Origin: Nostoc sp. ATCC 43529
GTDB taxonomy: Bacteria; Cyanobacteriota; Cyanobacteriia; Cyanobacteriales; Nostocaceae
DNA length: 64,000 nucleotides
Assembly: GCA_003326205.1 (NCBI GenBank)
Contig: LWTK01000094.1
Coordinates: 186,001-250,000 of the forward strand
Direction: 5' to 3'
The notes beneath the pieces were generated by a model that saw nothing but the letters and a program-made list of their open reading frames with translations, was not told the DNA's origin and ran no database searches. Positions 17,582-26,864 of this stretch are shown in pieces (position 1 is the stretch's first letter; each line of letters begins with the position of its first letter). The position numbers and the translations under genes were made by a program.

Positions 17582-18301
17582 ATGACAGACCCAATGATTT
17601 TATCAGGCCCTGCTACTGACATCGACTCCCTCCGACAACCATTAATCGCTGGGTCTATTCAAGTTCAACAACAAACGATCTCACAGCTAGCACAGTTGGG
17701 CGATGGGGGATTAGATGTGTTAATGGAATTTTTACTCAAACGACGCGATAATCCGCCGACTTGGATTGATGGCAAAGCATACCAAGTCCTTTGCAAGTCT
17801 GATGCACCCCAAGCCAAAGAATTTCTGCTCTCTTGTTTTCCTGAGGGAATTGTACCTCTAAAATCAGAGTGCGGGATTAATTACAATCCTTTGCAACAGC
17901 TACTCGCACAGCAAGACTTCCAAGCTGCCGATCGCATGACCATCGAAAAAATGTGTGAACTCTCAGGGCCAACGGCTGTACAACGCAAATGGTTGTATTT
18001 TACTGAGGTAGAAAATTCCCCCGCCGTTGACTTACAAACTATTAACAATCTATGGCTAATTCACTCCGAGGGGAAATTTGGCTTTTCAGTACAGCGAGAA
18101 ATTTGGTTGAGTTTGGGTAAAAACTGGGAGAATTTCTGGCCGAAAATTGGCTGGAAACAAGGTAATAATTGGACTCGCTATCCCCACGAATTTACGTGGG
18201 ATTTAAGCGCCCCTAAAGGTCATTTACCCCTCTCTAATCAACTGCGGGGAGTGCGAGTTTTTGCTTCTTTATTATCTCATCCTGCTTGGACACAGTTATG
18301 A
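17582..18301 (+). CDS. gun4: Gun4, magnesium-chelatase regulator
   Basis: This 239-residue protein matches the cyanobacterial Gun4 layout. An N-terminal helical-repeat bundle covers residues of about 1-90 (SIQVQQQTISQLAQLGDGGL). The porphyrin-binding GUN4 core follows (YNPLQQLLAQQDFQAADRMT, WLYFTEVENSPAVDLQTINN, GKFGFSVQREIWLSLGKNW, EFTWDLSAPKGHLPLSNQLR). Gun4 binds protoporphyrin IX and Mg-protoporphyrin and stimulates Mg chelatase (ChlH) in chlorophyll synthesis. The start is ATG 17582. A hairpin repeat directly after the stop may serve as its terminator. Confidence 0.93.
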   Translation: MTDPMILSGPATDIDSLRQPLIAGSIQVQQQTISQLAQLGDGGLDVLMEFLLKRRDNPPTWIDGKAYQVLCKSDAPQAKEFLLSCFPEGIVPLKSECGINYNPLQQLLAQQDFQAADRMTIEKMCELSGPTAVQRKWLYFTEVENSPAVDLQTINNLWLIHSEGKFGFSVQREIWLSLGKNWENFWPKIGWKQGNNWTRYPHEFTWDLSAPKGHLPLSNQLRGVRVFASLLSHPAWTQL

Positions 18302-18302
18302 G

Positions 18303-18462
18303 TAGAGACGCGATTATACTCTTACGAGAAGACGCTCTTCGAGCGTCTACGCGTCTTTACAATAGTTATGAGTTGAAGAGATTTTGATTTTAAATTTAAA
18401 ACTCAAAACTCAAAACTCAAAACTTAAAACTCCTAACTCCTAACTCCTAACTATTAACTGTA
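18303..18462. repeat. Hairpin repeat and AACTCAA-type heptamer array after gun4
   Basis: GTAGAGACGCG (18303-18313) pairs with CGCGTCTTTAC (18350-18360), with an inner GAAGACGCTC/GAGCGTCT hairpin. Then AACTCAAAACTCAAAACTC and CCTAACTCCTAACTCC heptamers run to 18462, close to the next start codon at 18471. Confidence 0.75.
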
Positions 18463-18470
18463 ATCTGATA

Positions 18471-19577
18471 ATGGCAAACGTTCGTTTAGAAGACATTAAG
18501 CGTAGATTTAATAATGTCACTGCTATCGAGGACATTACCTTTGAAATTCCCGATGGAGAATTTTGGGTTTTAGTCGGCCCATCTGGTTGTGGGAAGTCTA
18601 CAATTTTACGAACGATCGCTGGTTTAGAAAACGCGACTTCTGGCAAACTCTTTATTGGCGATCGCTTGGTAAATAATATCCCAGCCAGACAGCGGGATGT
18701 GGCGATGGTGTTCCAAAACTACGCTCTTTATCCTCACATGACGGTAGCCCAAAACATTGCTTTTGGGTTGCAAATGCGGAAGGTTGACTCGAAGATTATT
18801 CAAGATAGAGTCGTGAATGTAGCGCGATCGCTTTCTTTAGACAATCTCCTAGATCGTAAACCCAAACAACTTTCTGGAGGACAGCAACAAAGGGTAGCTT
18901 TAGGAAGGGCGATCGCCCGCGAACCACAGGTGTTTTTACTTGATGAACCTTTGTCTAATTTAGATGCTCAGTTACGAGATGATACGAGAGCAGAGTTAAA
19001 ACAACTACATCAAGAATTAGGCATCACCACAATCTACGTTACCCACGATCAAGTCGAAGCAATGACTTTGGCTGATAAAATTGTGGTGCTAAATCGCGGC
19101 CGCATTCAACAAATTGGCGATCCCCAAACTATTTATGCCCGTCCAGCTAATCAAATGGTGGCAACTTTTTTAGGTAGTCCGCCGATGAATATTTTGCCTG
19201 CAATCTATCAAAATCATAGTTTTGATGTGAGTGGACAATTATTTCCGATTCCAACAGTTGTGGAGGAAAGATTAAAGTTGCGTCAAGGACAAGGTTTGAA
19301 TTTGGGGATTAGGCCGGAACACCTCAAAATCAACACTGATTCAGAATTCAACACTGAGAACTCAGCACTCTTACAGGTTGAGGTGAAAGTGGTGGAACCT
19401 TTGGGAAGGGAAACTTTGATTCGTGCGGGTTTACCTAGTTCGATGACAGTATTAAATATTCAGACGAGTGGAGATGTGCGTCCACGTCCAGGCGATCGCC
19501 TTTCTCTCGAACTAGATTTAAATGAATTATTTGTATTCGATCCCAAAACGGGAGATAAAATTTTCCCTCATGAATAA
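18471..19577 (+). CDS. MalK/UgpC-type ABC transporter ATPase
   Basis: This 368-residue protein has an ABC domain with Walker A GPSGCGKST, signature LSGGQQQRVALGRA, Walker B VFLLDEPLSNLD and switch His YVTHD. A C-terminal TOBE/OB-type regulatory domain (LGIRPEHLKI; PRPGDRLSLELDL) follows, as in the MalK/UgpC subfamily that energises carbohydrate importers. No permease or binding protein is adjacent; in cyanobacteria one such ATPase can serve several sugar transporters. Residues encoded at about 19328-19372 (NTDSEFNTENSALLQ) look like heptamer repeat DNA in frame inside the TOBE region. Confidence 0.92.
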   Translation: MANVRLEDIKRRFNNVTAIEDITFEIPDGEFWVLVGPSGCGKSTILRTIAGLENATSGKLFIGDRLVNNIPARQRDVAMVFQNYALYPHMTVAQNIAFGLQMRKVDSKIIQDRVVNVARSLSLDNLLDRKPKQLSGGQQQRVALGRAIAREPQVFLLDEPLSNLDAQLRDDTRAELKQLHQELGITTIYVTHDQVEAMTLADKIVVLNRGRIQQIGDPQTIYARPANQMVATFLGSPPMNILPAIYQNHSFDVSGQLFPIPTVVEERLKLRQGQGLNLGIRPEHLKINTDSEFNTENSALLQVEVKVVEPLGRETLIRAGLPSSMTVLNIQTSGDVRPRPGDRLSLELDLNELFVFDPKTGDKIFPHE

Positions 19578-19628
19578 GGGAGGACTTGACGCAGCCGATA
19601 CTCGTCAGCATGAAAACAATTGTGCATA

Positions 19629-19653
19629 AGAGACGTTGCAATGCAACGTCTCT
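19629..19653. terminator. Perfect hairpin after the MalK-type gene
   Basis: AGAGACGTTGCA pairs with TGCAACGTCTCT around a one-base centre. There is no U-run, so it may be a dispersed hairpin repeat acting as a stop signal rather than a classical terminator. The rest of the gap 19578-19934 holds no gene. Confidence 0.45.
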
Positions 19654-19934
19654 ACAAATGAATACCAGACACTATAATATTATCTGTCAACCCGCCTCTA
19701 CCAGATGGGAGATATTGCAACAGATTCCTGTTTTGTCTCGCCTAACTGTAGTCTAGACATTAGAAAATATAATACATTTTGTTACAGAGTTAGATTTCTC
19801 CCACTAATGGTGATACAGTCTCCTTGCCAAAACTCAAAAGGAGGCTTTATTTTGTGATTTTATTTGGCAACTAATATTTTTACTCGTAAAATCGAAGACA
19901 AGGTAAAGGTCAGTAGAAAAGAGTTCCTAAATTA

Positions 19935-20891
19935 ATGAATCCGTCAATAACTCAGGGTGCAAGAGCTATCACTAAACCCCAGATGATAGACCGAATAAAC
20001 GATATAGCTTGGCAAGCTCACCAAGGTAGCGTTGCAGCGATTATTCAGCTATTGAACGAAAAGCTGGCTAAATCAGGCGTTAGAACCAGAGCCATTTTTT
20101 CCGATGGTGTTTTACAACTTTTATGTGAAGCGGCTAACATAGAGCAACTTGAGCAATCTCCCCTGGTCGAACAAATCCAGGAAATTCTGGAGTCCATTGC
20201 ACCGCGTAATATTCGCCGAGTCAATATCAATAGTAGAATAGTTCGGGAACAGCAATTACTTTGGTTAAAGGAAATATCGAGCGATCGCGAGAATCAATTA
20301 CTGTGGTCGCAGGAAATTACATTAACTCAGCCCAATATCGTAAAGCAATTAATTAATGATTTCACCCAAGCCCAAGCGGAACTAGGAAAACCAAGTTTTG
20401 CTAGAACTCCAGTTTCTCGCTCTTTGGTACTAGTTAACAGAGAAAAACACAAAAATAAAAGCAAAACAAAGATATTAGCAGCCGTTAGTATCTGTTCTTT
20501 GTTGTTACTTGGTTGGGTTGTATATGCCAAGTTAGGTAATAAAATCAAAAACCTGATACAACCAGATACTTCCAAATCTTTAACAACACAAACCACTAAA
20601 GAAAATCAAATTCGATTACCACTCATTACTCCTAATAATACTGTTTCTGAATCACCTGACGATCCATTTGGAACGGCTGTGCGAATTGCTAACCAAGCTT
20701 CTGCATCTGGTAAAGTAGCCACAACTTCAACTGAGTGGTTAGAGATAGCTGCTAGATGGCAACGGGCTTCAGATTTAATGAGTACGGTGCCAAAAAACCA
20801 CAACCGTTATCAAGAAGCTAAGATTCGGACTCAACTATATAAAAAGTATAGTGAGACAGCACAAAAAGAAGCACAAAAAAGTAAATCTTAG
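19935..20891 (+). CDS. Single-pass membrane protein with one DUF1574-like unit
   Basis: This 318-residue protein has a cytoplasmic N-terminal domain at residues 20-105 (AIIQLLNEKLAKSGVRTRAI, LQLLCEA, LVEQIQEILESIAPRNIRRV). This resembles the repeated unit of the DUF1574-like protein at 1-951. A single transmembrane helix follows near 180-200 (ILAAVSICSLLLLGWVVYAK). The C-terminal part is a low-complexity linker and then a helical segment (WLEIAARWQRASDLMSTVPK) of the sort found in cyanobacterial proteins with repeated helices. Its function is unknown. It converges on the tubulin-like/stator operon and is probably not part of it. Confidence 0.75.
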   Translation: MNPSITQGARAITKPQMIDRINDIAWQAHQGSVAAIIQLLNEKLAKSGVRTRAIFSDGVLQLLCEAANIEQLEQSPLVEQIQEILESIAPRNIRRVNINSRIVREQQLLWLKEISSDRENQLLWSQEITLTQPNIVKQLINDFTQAQAELGKPSFARTPVSRSLVLVNREKHKNKSKTKILAAVSICSLLLLGWVVYAKLGNKIKNLIQPDTSKSLTTQTTKENQIRLPLITPNNTVSESPDDPFGTAVRIANQASASGKVATTSTEWLEIAARWQRASDLMSTVPKNHNRYQEAKIRTQLYKKYSETAQKEAQKSKS

Positions 20892-21026
20892 TAGAATTTT
20901 GTGTTACATTTTAACGTTTCTAAATCCTCCAGCTAGCAAAGTAAATACAAAGGGAAGCAAAGTCTTGCCAAATTTAATTAGTTATTTATTTTACAGCCTT
21001 TCTCATCTATTTGAAGCACATCTTTC

Positions 21027-21055
21027 GTAGGGGCACAGCAATACTGCGCCCCTAC
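21027..21055. terminator. Hairpin between convergent genes
   Basis: GTAGGGGCACAG pairs with CTGCGCCCCTAC (one mismatch, 5-base loop). It lies between the ends of the convergent genes at 20891 and 21129 and could stop transcription from both sides. It belongs to the GTAGGG-type dispersed hairpins also seen at 39736. Confidence 0.5.
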
Positions 21056-21128
21056 AGCGTCTTTTGATTATTTGAAAACTGCTCTAAATTTTGTTAGCGT
21101 AGCGGTTTTTTCCGATCCTGATTTCTGG

Positions 21129-21776
21129 TTATTTTACTTCTCTCACTTCACCCAAGCGCGTAAAACGAATTTCAATGCGTCGGCGGTTCGGTTCTGACTG
21201 GCGCTTTGCTTGTGGAATAGGAGCAAATTCTCCATTTGGTAATATTAATTGTGCTGCTGAATAGGCGCGAAATTGAACACCCGGCATTTTATTTTGTTTT
21301 TGGATTTTTAATAGTTCTTTGACCACTGCAAGAGAACGCATCAATCCTAAATCAGCATTAGAACCAGCCTTAAGTACACTCACTGAACCCCCTTGACTAG
21401 CTGCTACTTCTAAACTGTTGTCTAAATTGCTGTTGATAATGCCAATGGGTTGTTCATCAGTATGCCCAATAATTTCAACTGTATTAATATTGTAAGTTTT
21501 TGTGGTTTTTTCTATATCAGGTACGAGTTTATTTGTAATATAATCCAACATTGTTTGAGGAATTACTGCACTACCTGGATCGAATCTAGAATTCTCGTCT
21601 TTAATCAGTAAAATTGGCGGTGTTCCTGGATTAGTTATTTGCGATATTGTATATTTAGTGCTGGCTAGTAGCAATAATAACAGCAAAATCATGAAGGCAT
21701 TAGACATTAAATCTGTAAAAGCAGGCCAAATATTTAAGTCTTCATTGTAGTCACTATGTCGGGAACGACGAGCCAT
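21129..21776 (-). CDS. MotB/OmpA-like stator partner (ZorB-like)
   Basis: This 215-residue protein has a short cytoplasmic N-terminus and one transmembrane helix (NIWPAFTDLMSNAFMILLLLLL). The Asp in FTDLM sits where MotB, ExbD and ZorB carry their ion-binding Asp. The C-terminal OmpA-type peptidoglycan-binding domain shows VEIIGHTDEQP and EPNRRRIEIRF. It is the last gene of a four-gene minus-strand operon, 60 bp after the MotA-like gene. Together they should form an ion-driven stator complex anchored to the cell wall. The domain order matches ZorB of Zorya defence systems and OmpA-type partners of FtsZ-like/VWA systems. Confidence 0.85.
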   Translation of the reverse strand: MARRSRHSDYNEDLNIWPAFTDLMSNAFMILLLLLLLASTKYTISQITNPGTPPILLIKDENSRFDPGSAVIPQTMLDYITNKLVPDIEKTTKTYNINTVEIIGHTDEQPIGIINSNLDNSLEVAASQGGSVSVLKAGSNADLGLMRSLAVVKELLKIQKQNKMPGVQFRAYSAAQLILPNGEFAPIPQAKRQSEPNRRRIEIRFTRLGEVREVK

Positions 21777-21836
21777 AATTTCAAGCTGTATATAACCTAA
21801 TATTTTTTCAAATCATGTTAATTTATAAAAATTAAA

Positions 21837-23489
21837 TCATTTCGCTTTGTCTGCAACACTTTCCATGACCTGCCTCAATTTGGAAATTTCCGACTTTATA
21901 TTATTTACATCTCTATTAAATTGTTGAATATTAGAAATTAACATTTCTATTCCTTGTTTATTCGTTTCTTTTTGCTGAATAATACCTTTAATAATCATAC
22001 TGCTAACATTTTTATATTCGGTATTAAAATTTTCATTGTTATTTTGAATAACATCGATAAAATCTGATTTAGACATATCAAATTTTACGCCTAAATGATT
22101 GGTAAAATCTTCAATATTGGCGGCAATAGTTTTAACTTGCTGGTTGTTAGAACCGATTTGCTGTGATAAATTTAAAATTAGGCGATCGCCTAAAGCTTCA
22201 ATTGCTAAATTAGTTTGTTGTGTATAATTTTGGACAATTTCTACTAATTTTGTAAAAGTCTCAGCTTTATTGACAATTTCTTTCTCTAATTTATCGAGTT
22301 TGTTAATTGCTCTTGAAAAACTATTAGCACCTTGTTTGAGTTGGGGAATAATCTCACCAAGGGAATTTTGGTTATTTTTATGCAAGTCTAAAATTTGAAT
22401 TGAAGTTTGATTGCTATTTTTAACATCTAACACTAAACTAGTTAATTCTTGGCTACAACGCTGAACTTCTACGATTGCTGCTTCAATAAATTTCGTTGTC
22501 TCAGCTAAACTTGCAGCAGATTGTGAAAACCTTTGTTGGGTGGTAGCCAAATCTGCTGTAGCTGCTAATAATTTTTCCGGAAACTGACTGTTCGCAAATA
22601 TTTCAGCAGATTGTTTAAATACATGAGATTTTGTATTAAGTTCATCAATTGTGTGCTTAAATTCATTAGCAGCCGCAGATATAGTACCAGCAGCTTCATA
22701 AAATCTTTCATAAACTTGCGTGGCTAAATGACGAGCTTCCTCATTACCTTCCTTAATTTGTTTAACTACACTTTTCATCGGTTCTTCTATTGCCTGCCGC
22801 ATTGTAGAACCAAATCTAGTTAAAAATTCATCTTGCTGAGATACCATTCTATTGACAATTTTATCAAGGCGAGTATCACCTTGTACTTTAGGATGGTAAA
22901 TATTATCTAGGTAATCTTCCAGGGAACTAATAAGTTTGTATTTAGCAAAACTAGTATTTTTTAACCAATTAAATAATGTTAATAAAGTACTAAAAAAAAG
23001 TCCCGTTAAGCTTGTAGTAAAAGCAATACTCATACCTTCCAACGGTCTTTTTAATTCAGCAAGTAAACCACTTACATTGCTACTATTCGTTTGATTGATT
23101 GTTTGACTGAGTGTACCTAAATTAATCGTAATGCCTAGAAAAGTGCCAAGTAATCCAAAGGCTAAAAGTAAATTGGGGAGAATGCGACAGAAATAATCTA
23201 TTTGTTCGCAGCTAAATCCCCAAACTTTCTCTTGGCTATAAACTTGGTCTATTAATGCAGCTGTATTAACTTGGTCTAAGTTGCTACTAGCCTCTTTAAA
23301 TCTTTCTTGTAATTTGTCTATTATTTTGGGTTGCTGTCCAGATGGCTGTCTATTAATTAATCTTCTTACCTTTTCTTCCAAATTTATAAGATGTTGATAG
23401 AGAGTTAAGCGATAAAAAATGGTAGCTATAGATGGTACAACTACAAATAAAAGGGTGAGAATAATTAACTCAAAAGGTATTGGTGGCAT
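21837..23489 (-). CDS. MotA/TolQ-like channel with long cytoplasmic tail (ZorA-like)
   Basis: This 550-residue protein has three or more hydrophobic helices: residues ~5-27 (FELIILTLLFVVVPSIATIF), ~105-127 (LLAFGLLGTFLGITINLGTL) and ~155-180 (MSIAFTTSLTGLFFSTLLTL). The latter two are the conserved MotA/ExbB/TolQ channel helices. Residues of about 220-550 form a long, mostly helical tail rich in Gln, Ala and Asn with heptad character, like the tails of ZorA or of chemoreceptors. It lies 67 bp after the tubulin-like gene. With the following MotB/OmpA-like protein it should make an ion-driven motor unit; what its tail contacts is unknown. Confidence 0.83.
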   Translation of the reverse strand: MPPIPFELIILTLLFVVVPSIATIFYRLTLYQHLINLEEKVRRLINRQPSGQQPKIIDKLQERFKEASSNLDQVNTAALIDQVYSQEKVWGFSCEQIDYFCRILPNLLLAFGLLGTFLGITINLGTLSQTINQTNSSNVSGLLAELKRPLEGMSIAFTTSLTGLFFSTLLTLFNWLKNTSFAKYKLISSLEDYLDNIYHPKVQGDTRLDKIVNRMVSQQDEFLTRFGSTMRQAIEEPMKSVVKQIKEGNEEARHLATQVYERFYEAAGTISAAANEFKHTIDELNTKSHVFKQSAEIFANSQFPEKLLAATADLATTQQRFSQSAASLAETTKFIEAAIVEVQRCSQELTSLVLDVKNSNQTSIQILDLHKNNQNSLGEIIPQLKQGANSFSRAINKLDKLEKEIVNKAETFTKLVEIVQNYTQQTNLAIEALGDRLILNLSQQIGSNNQQVKTIAANIEDFTNHLGVKFDMSKSDFIDVIQNNNENFNTEYKNVSSMIIKGIIQQKETNKQGIEMLISNIQQFNRDVNNIKSEISKLRQVMESVADKAK

Positions 23490-23556
23490 GAAAGTAATTT
23501 ATGAATTTGTAAAGATATATAAAATAGCTTGGTGTTCGCCAAACTAAAAAATAGAC

Positions 23557-26500
23557 TTATAGAGGGTACTGAGCAAAGATTCTTTGTTTTTCGCGATCGT
23601 ATTCTTCTTCAGTAATGAATTCATTAGCTAAGTCTTGTTTCAGTCGCTCTAATTCTAAGCGCCTTTTTGTTCGGTTATCGGTATAATCCAGTTCTTGGCT
23701 GCGATTATCAATAGAATCTACTGGCGAATCAATTACAATTTCCCCAGGAATTACTGGCTGATTTAGTGTATTATTACTTGGCGCAATACTGCGATTTTGA
23801 TAATTTTTAAATTCTTCATTGATCTTTCTGCGGAAACGATTAATAATTCCCTCTTTAGCGGTGGGATCAGTAGTTGGAGAAGTTCCAATGACTGCTGCTT
23901 TGTAAGGAAAATTAGGATGATTTTCTGGTAATCTATCTACTTCTTGAACAAACTCCCTGAGTTTCGGTAAGTATGTATTTTCCCACACTTGAGGTTTTCT
24001 AGTAATAACAGCCTTTTCATTCTCTAAAAGCTGTTGTAAAGCTTCAGTCATATCCTGGTGGTTAGCAAGTTCCTCTAAAGCTTTACTCCACTCTAGACTT
24101 AAACCAGCAATATTATAACTATCGCGTAATTGGTCATAATATTGAAATTCTAACTGTTTCTGTTCTCCATTATTTTTTAATAATCCCAATGCTAAACAAG
24201 GATAAAAAATATCCTCCAATTCTTCCATTTTTTTAGCATCAGGCGGAATGATATCAGGAAAAGAAACATTATAATCATTATGTAGAAAAGAAGAAGCTGA
24301 ATGTTGTTCCCGCAAATAGGGGTTTCTCATTCTTTCCAGACTACTAATAAGTCTGAGAGGAAAGCCAGCATACTCATTAACAATTAAAATTTCATCTTCA
24401 GCTTGCGTTGCTTTTAAATTACTCGGTTGGACGCCGATATCTTGTGTTAATAGAGTTTTAAACTGTCGTACTTCTGACTCATCTGTATCTTTAAAACCTA
24501 CTAACTTACTACTTTTAGCCGGGTCTTCACGAAAATAAGGATCGCTCAAATTTAAACGCAAGAGGGGTTCAGCTTCTTGCATCACTTGTGTTAAACGAGT
24601 TGAACGCACTGCTAGCGAGTAGTTTTGCATAAATCGCTTAATCACAGAGTTGACAATATTAATACTTCGAGAAGCGAATAATTTATCAACTTTAAGATCT
24701 ATTTCTTTTTGCAACTGGTCTATAGTAGTGCGTTCTCTATCTATAAAACTTACCAAAGATTGTCCTCTACCAGTTTGTTCAGTAATTGTGGAACTAACTA
24801 ACACAAATTGCCGACGCGAATCATCTGTGGGTAAAATAGTTTGATAGCAGCTATCAATATCCTCACTATCAAATATTGCTTCACCGCTCATTTCATCAAA
24901 GTTCAATTGTCTTAAGTCTCTATCTTGCTTTTCATAGAAACTTTGTAAATCTTCTACTAAACTATTAAATGCTGCAAGTTGAGTTGTTCTTTCTTGAATA
25001 TGCTTTTGTAGCTGATTAACAATTTTTAATGCTTCTTGAAAAACTGTGACATCAAAGTTATATTGAATAATTTTGCAGGCTTCCTGTACTGATTTTTTAG
25101 CTTCATCTTGGAATTGACTATTTTTAGTATTCAGTAGCGGAATACTAGGTTTTTGTTCGATATCCTCAATTGTTTGTTCAGTGTCCCGCCATTTTCTTTC
25201 TAAATCTTCTAAAATTTTCATTCCTCCCTTATCAGTGATTCTTTCTTGGAGGTTTATTTGATAATTGTGTAATTCATGTTGCAAAGCATCTAGCCAGTCA
25301 CGGGTACTTTTAATCGAGAAATTAGCGTCTGTTGGTGTGACTAATTGGCTGAGATAATCATCAATATCAGTTTTTAATTCCTTGGTGATATTTGGAGAAA
25401 TTTGTAGCAGTCTTGTTAGCCAAATTCCCCTACTACTTTCAGTTTCACCAGGCTGGACTTTGCGGAATTGTTCTCTAAATTCTCTTGGCAATTGTCCGCG
25501 AATATCGTTGCGGTTTTCACGCTTTTGACATTCAGAAATTTGGCGTTCTAATTTATTTCTCCAAGCACTGATAGTATTACGAAAACTTTTATTATTTTCT
25601 TGAACTGATTCTGCAAGTTTACTAGTAAAATTATCTTTGCTTTCTAAATCGTTATGCCAATGATATTGAATCAAGAATTGCTCAATTAATTTTACGGGAT
25701 CTGGGCTTTGACCTTTACCATTTAACCAAAATTTAACTAGTTCTAAGCTAATGCGGTTTAAAGCAATTTGCACTATAGTATCGCGGGGAAAATAAATAGC
25801 TGCTAATCCAAATGTTAAATAACGCTGGGTATTAGGACGTGGGTGCTTATCCCATTGAATCATGTGTTGAAGAAAATTATCTCTACTGCCTTTAATTGCT
25901 GGTGCTAATTCACTGGAAAAATCGAGAGCAATTTTATGAGCAATAACGTTACATAGCTTGCCTTGAACAAGAATTGAATATTCCCCTCCAGTTTGATTAG
26001 ATACTAAATAGGTGTAGTCAAAAGGTGGACGCTGTTCTTGGATAAAAGTTAAATTTGCAATGTCATAAAAAGCTTCAAATTTTGTACCTGGCGTACTATA
26101 ATAATTTAGTTCTTTGAGAGCAGCATAAGTATTGGCGCTCATGCTCGGAGCATTGCCATACAACTCTGGACTAATGATTAAATAGCTAAAAATTTTGGCA
26201 CTTTGGTCGCCATAAAAATGCCTGAGACTGTAAGCAATATCCAAAAACATACCGCTACCAGTACCACCACAAAGAGAACCAACTACAAAAATGCTCAGTC
26301 CAGGTTCGACTTTTAAACCTGCTTTTAGTAATAAAGAATCATGTCCTCTGGTGCGCTTTTCTGCGCTGTCAATTGCTGTTTTAATCTTTTGATAATTATG
26401 AAAAAAAGCTAGTCTACCTACAGGTCGAATACCTTTTGCACCTTCTTCAACTGCTTTGATATTTCGCAATAATTGTGGCGGAAACCATCTGCCAATATGG

Positions 26501-26844
26501 TCGTATGGCCCGTGACGAGTATATTCTGAACGTCGCTCCAATCCTTGAATGAACATACTAACTTCATTGGAGGACATTGTAGCACTGACTTTTTCTGCCT
26601 CTTTAAAGCTGAGGTCTACACCGTGATATGTACTTCCTGTACGAATACCTGTTACTTGGGTTGCGCCTTTATCTGTATCAATGTGAATAAAACTGACAAT
26701 TGGTAGGTTGCTTAAATCGCCATAACGGTCAACAATTAACCTGCGAATTCTCATTAACACATCGCGTCCAGTACCGCCTAAGCCGATACAAATTGTGCGA
26801 TTAATTCCTCGATATTGAAATTCACTTGTAGTTGCTTGACTCAT
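23557..26844 (-). CDS. Large tubulin/FtsZ-like protein
   Basis: This 1095-residue protein has an N-terminal nucleotide-binding domain with RTICIGLGGTGRDVLMRIRR (G-loop at 21-26) and the tubulin signature GSLCGGTGSGMF (GGTGSG at 193-198). These identify the Tubulin_2 / FtsZ-like family. The middle is a long helical region (about 400-800) with coiled-coil character. The last ~35 residues (LERLKQDLANEFITEEEYDR) look like a SHOCT domain, often involved in oligomerisation. Related FtsZ-like genes have been described next to VWA and OmpA-type genes and proposed to remodel membranes. It lies 20 bp after the VWA gene, so the two are surely co-transcribed. Confidence 0.85.
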   Translation of the reverse strand: MSQATTSEFQYRGINRTICIGLGGTGRDVLMRIRRLIVDRYGDLSNLPIVSFIHIDTDKGATQVTGIRTGSTYHGVDLSFKEAEKVSATMSSNEVSMFIQGLERRSEYTRHGPYDHIGRWFPPQLLRNIKAVEEGAKGIRPVGRLAFFHNYQKIKTAIDSAEKRTRGHDSLLLKAGLKVEPGLSIFVVGSLCGGTGSGMFLDIAYSLRHFYGDQSAKIFSYLIISPELYGNAPSMSANTYAALKELNYYSTPGTKFEAFYDIANLTFIQEQRPPFDYTYLVSNQTGGEYSILVQGKLCNVIAHKIALDFSSELAPAIKGSRDNFLQHMIQWDKHPRPNTQRYLTFGLAAIYFPRDTIVQIALNRISLELVKFWLNGKGQSPDPVKLIEQFLIQYHWHNDLESKDNFTSKLAESVQENNKSFRNTISAWRNKLERQISECQKRENRNDIRGQLPREFREQFRKVQPGETESSRGIWLTRLLQISPNITKELKTDIDDYLSQLVTPTDANFSIKSTRDWLDALQHELHNYQINLQERITDKGGMKILEDLERKWRDTEQTIEDIEQKPSIPLLNTKNSQFQDEAKKSVQEACKIIQYNFDVTVFQEALKIVNQLQKHIQERTTQLAAFNSLVEDLQSFYEKQDRDLRQLNFDEMSGEAIFDSEDIDSCYQTILPTDDSRRQFVLVSSTITEQTGRGQSLVSFIDRERTTIDQLQKEIDLKVDKLFASRSINIVNSVIKRFMQNYSLAVRSTRLTQVMQEAEPLLRLNLSDPYFREDPAKSSKLVGFKDTDESEVRQFKTLLTQDIGVQPSNLKATQAEDEILIVNEYAGFPLRLISSLERMRNPYLREQHSASSFLHNDYNVSFPDIIPPDAKKMEELEDIFYPCLALGLLKNNGEQKQLEFQYYDQLRDSYNIAGLSLEWSKALEELANHQDMTEALQQLLENEKAVITRKPQVWENTYLPKLREFVQEVDRLPENHPNFPYKAAVIGTSPTTDPTAKEGIINRFRRKINEEFKNYQNRSIAPSNNTLNQPVIPGEIVIDSPVDSIDNRSQELDYTDNRTKRRLELERLKQDLANEFITEEEYDREKQRIFAQYPL

Positions 26845-26864
26845 TCGTATGCACCTAGTAATTA

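Noticed and set aside
21129..23489. Flagellar or Tol-Pal/ExbBD function for the MotA/MotB-like pair
   Set aside because: No flagellar, TonB or Tol genes are near, and the long tail of the MotA-like protein and linkage to tubulin-like and VWA genes do not fit those systems.
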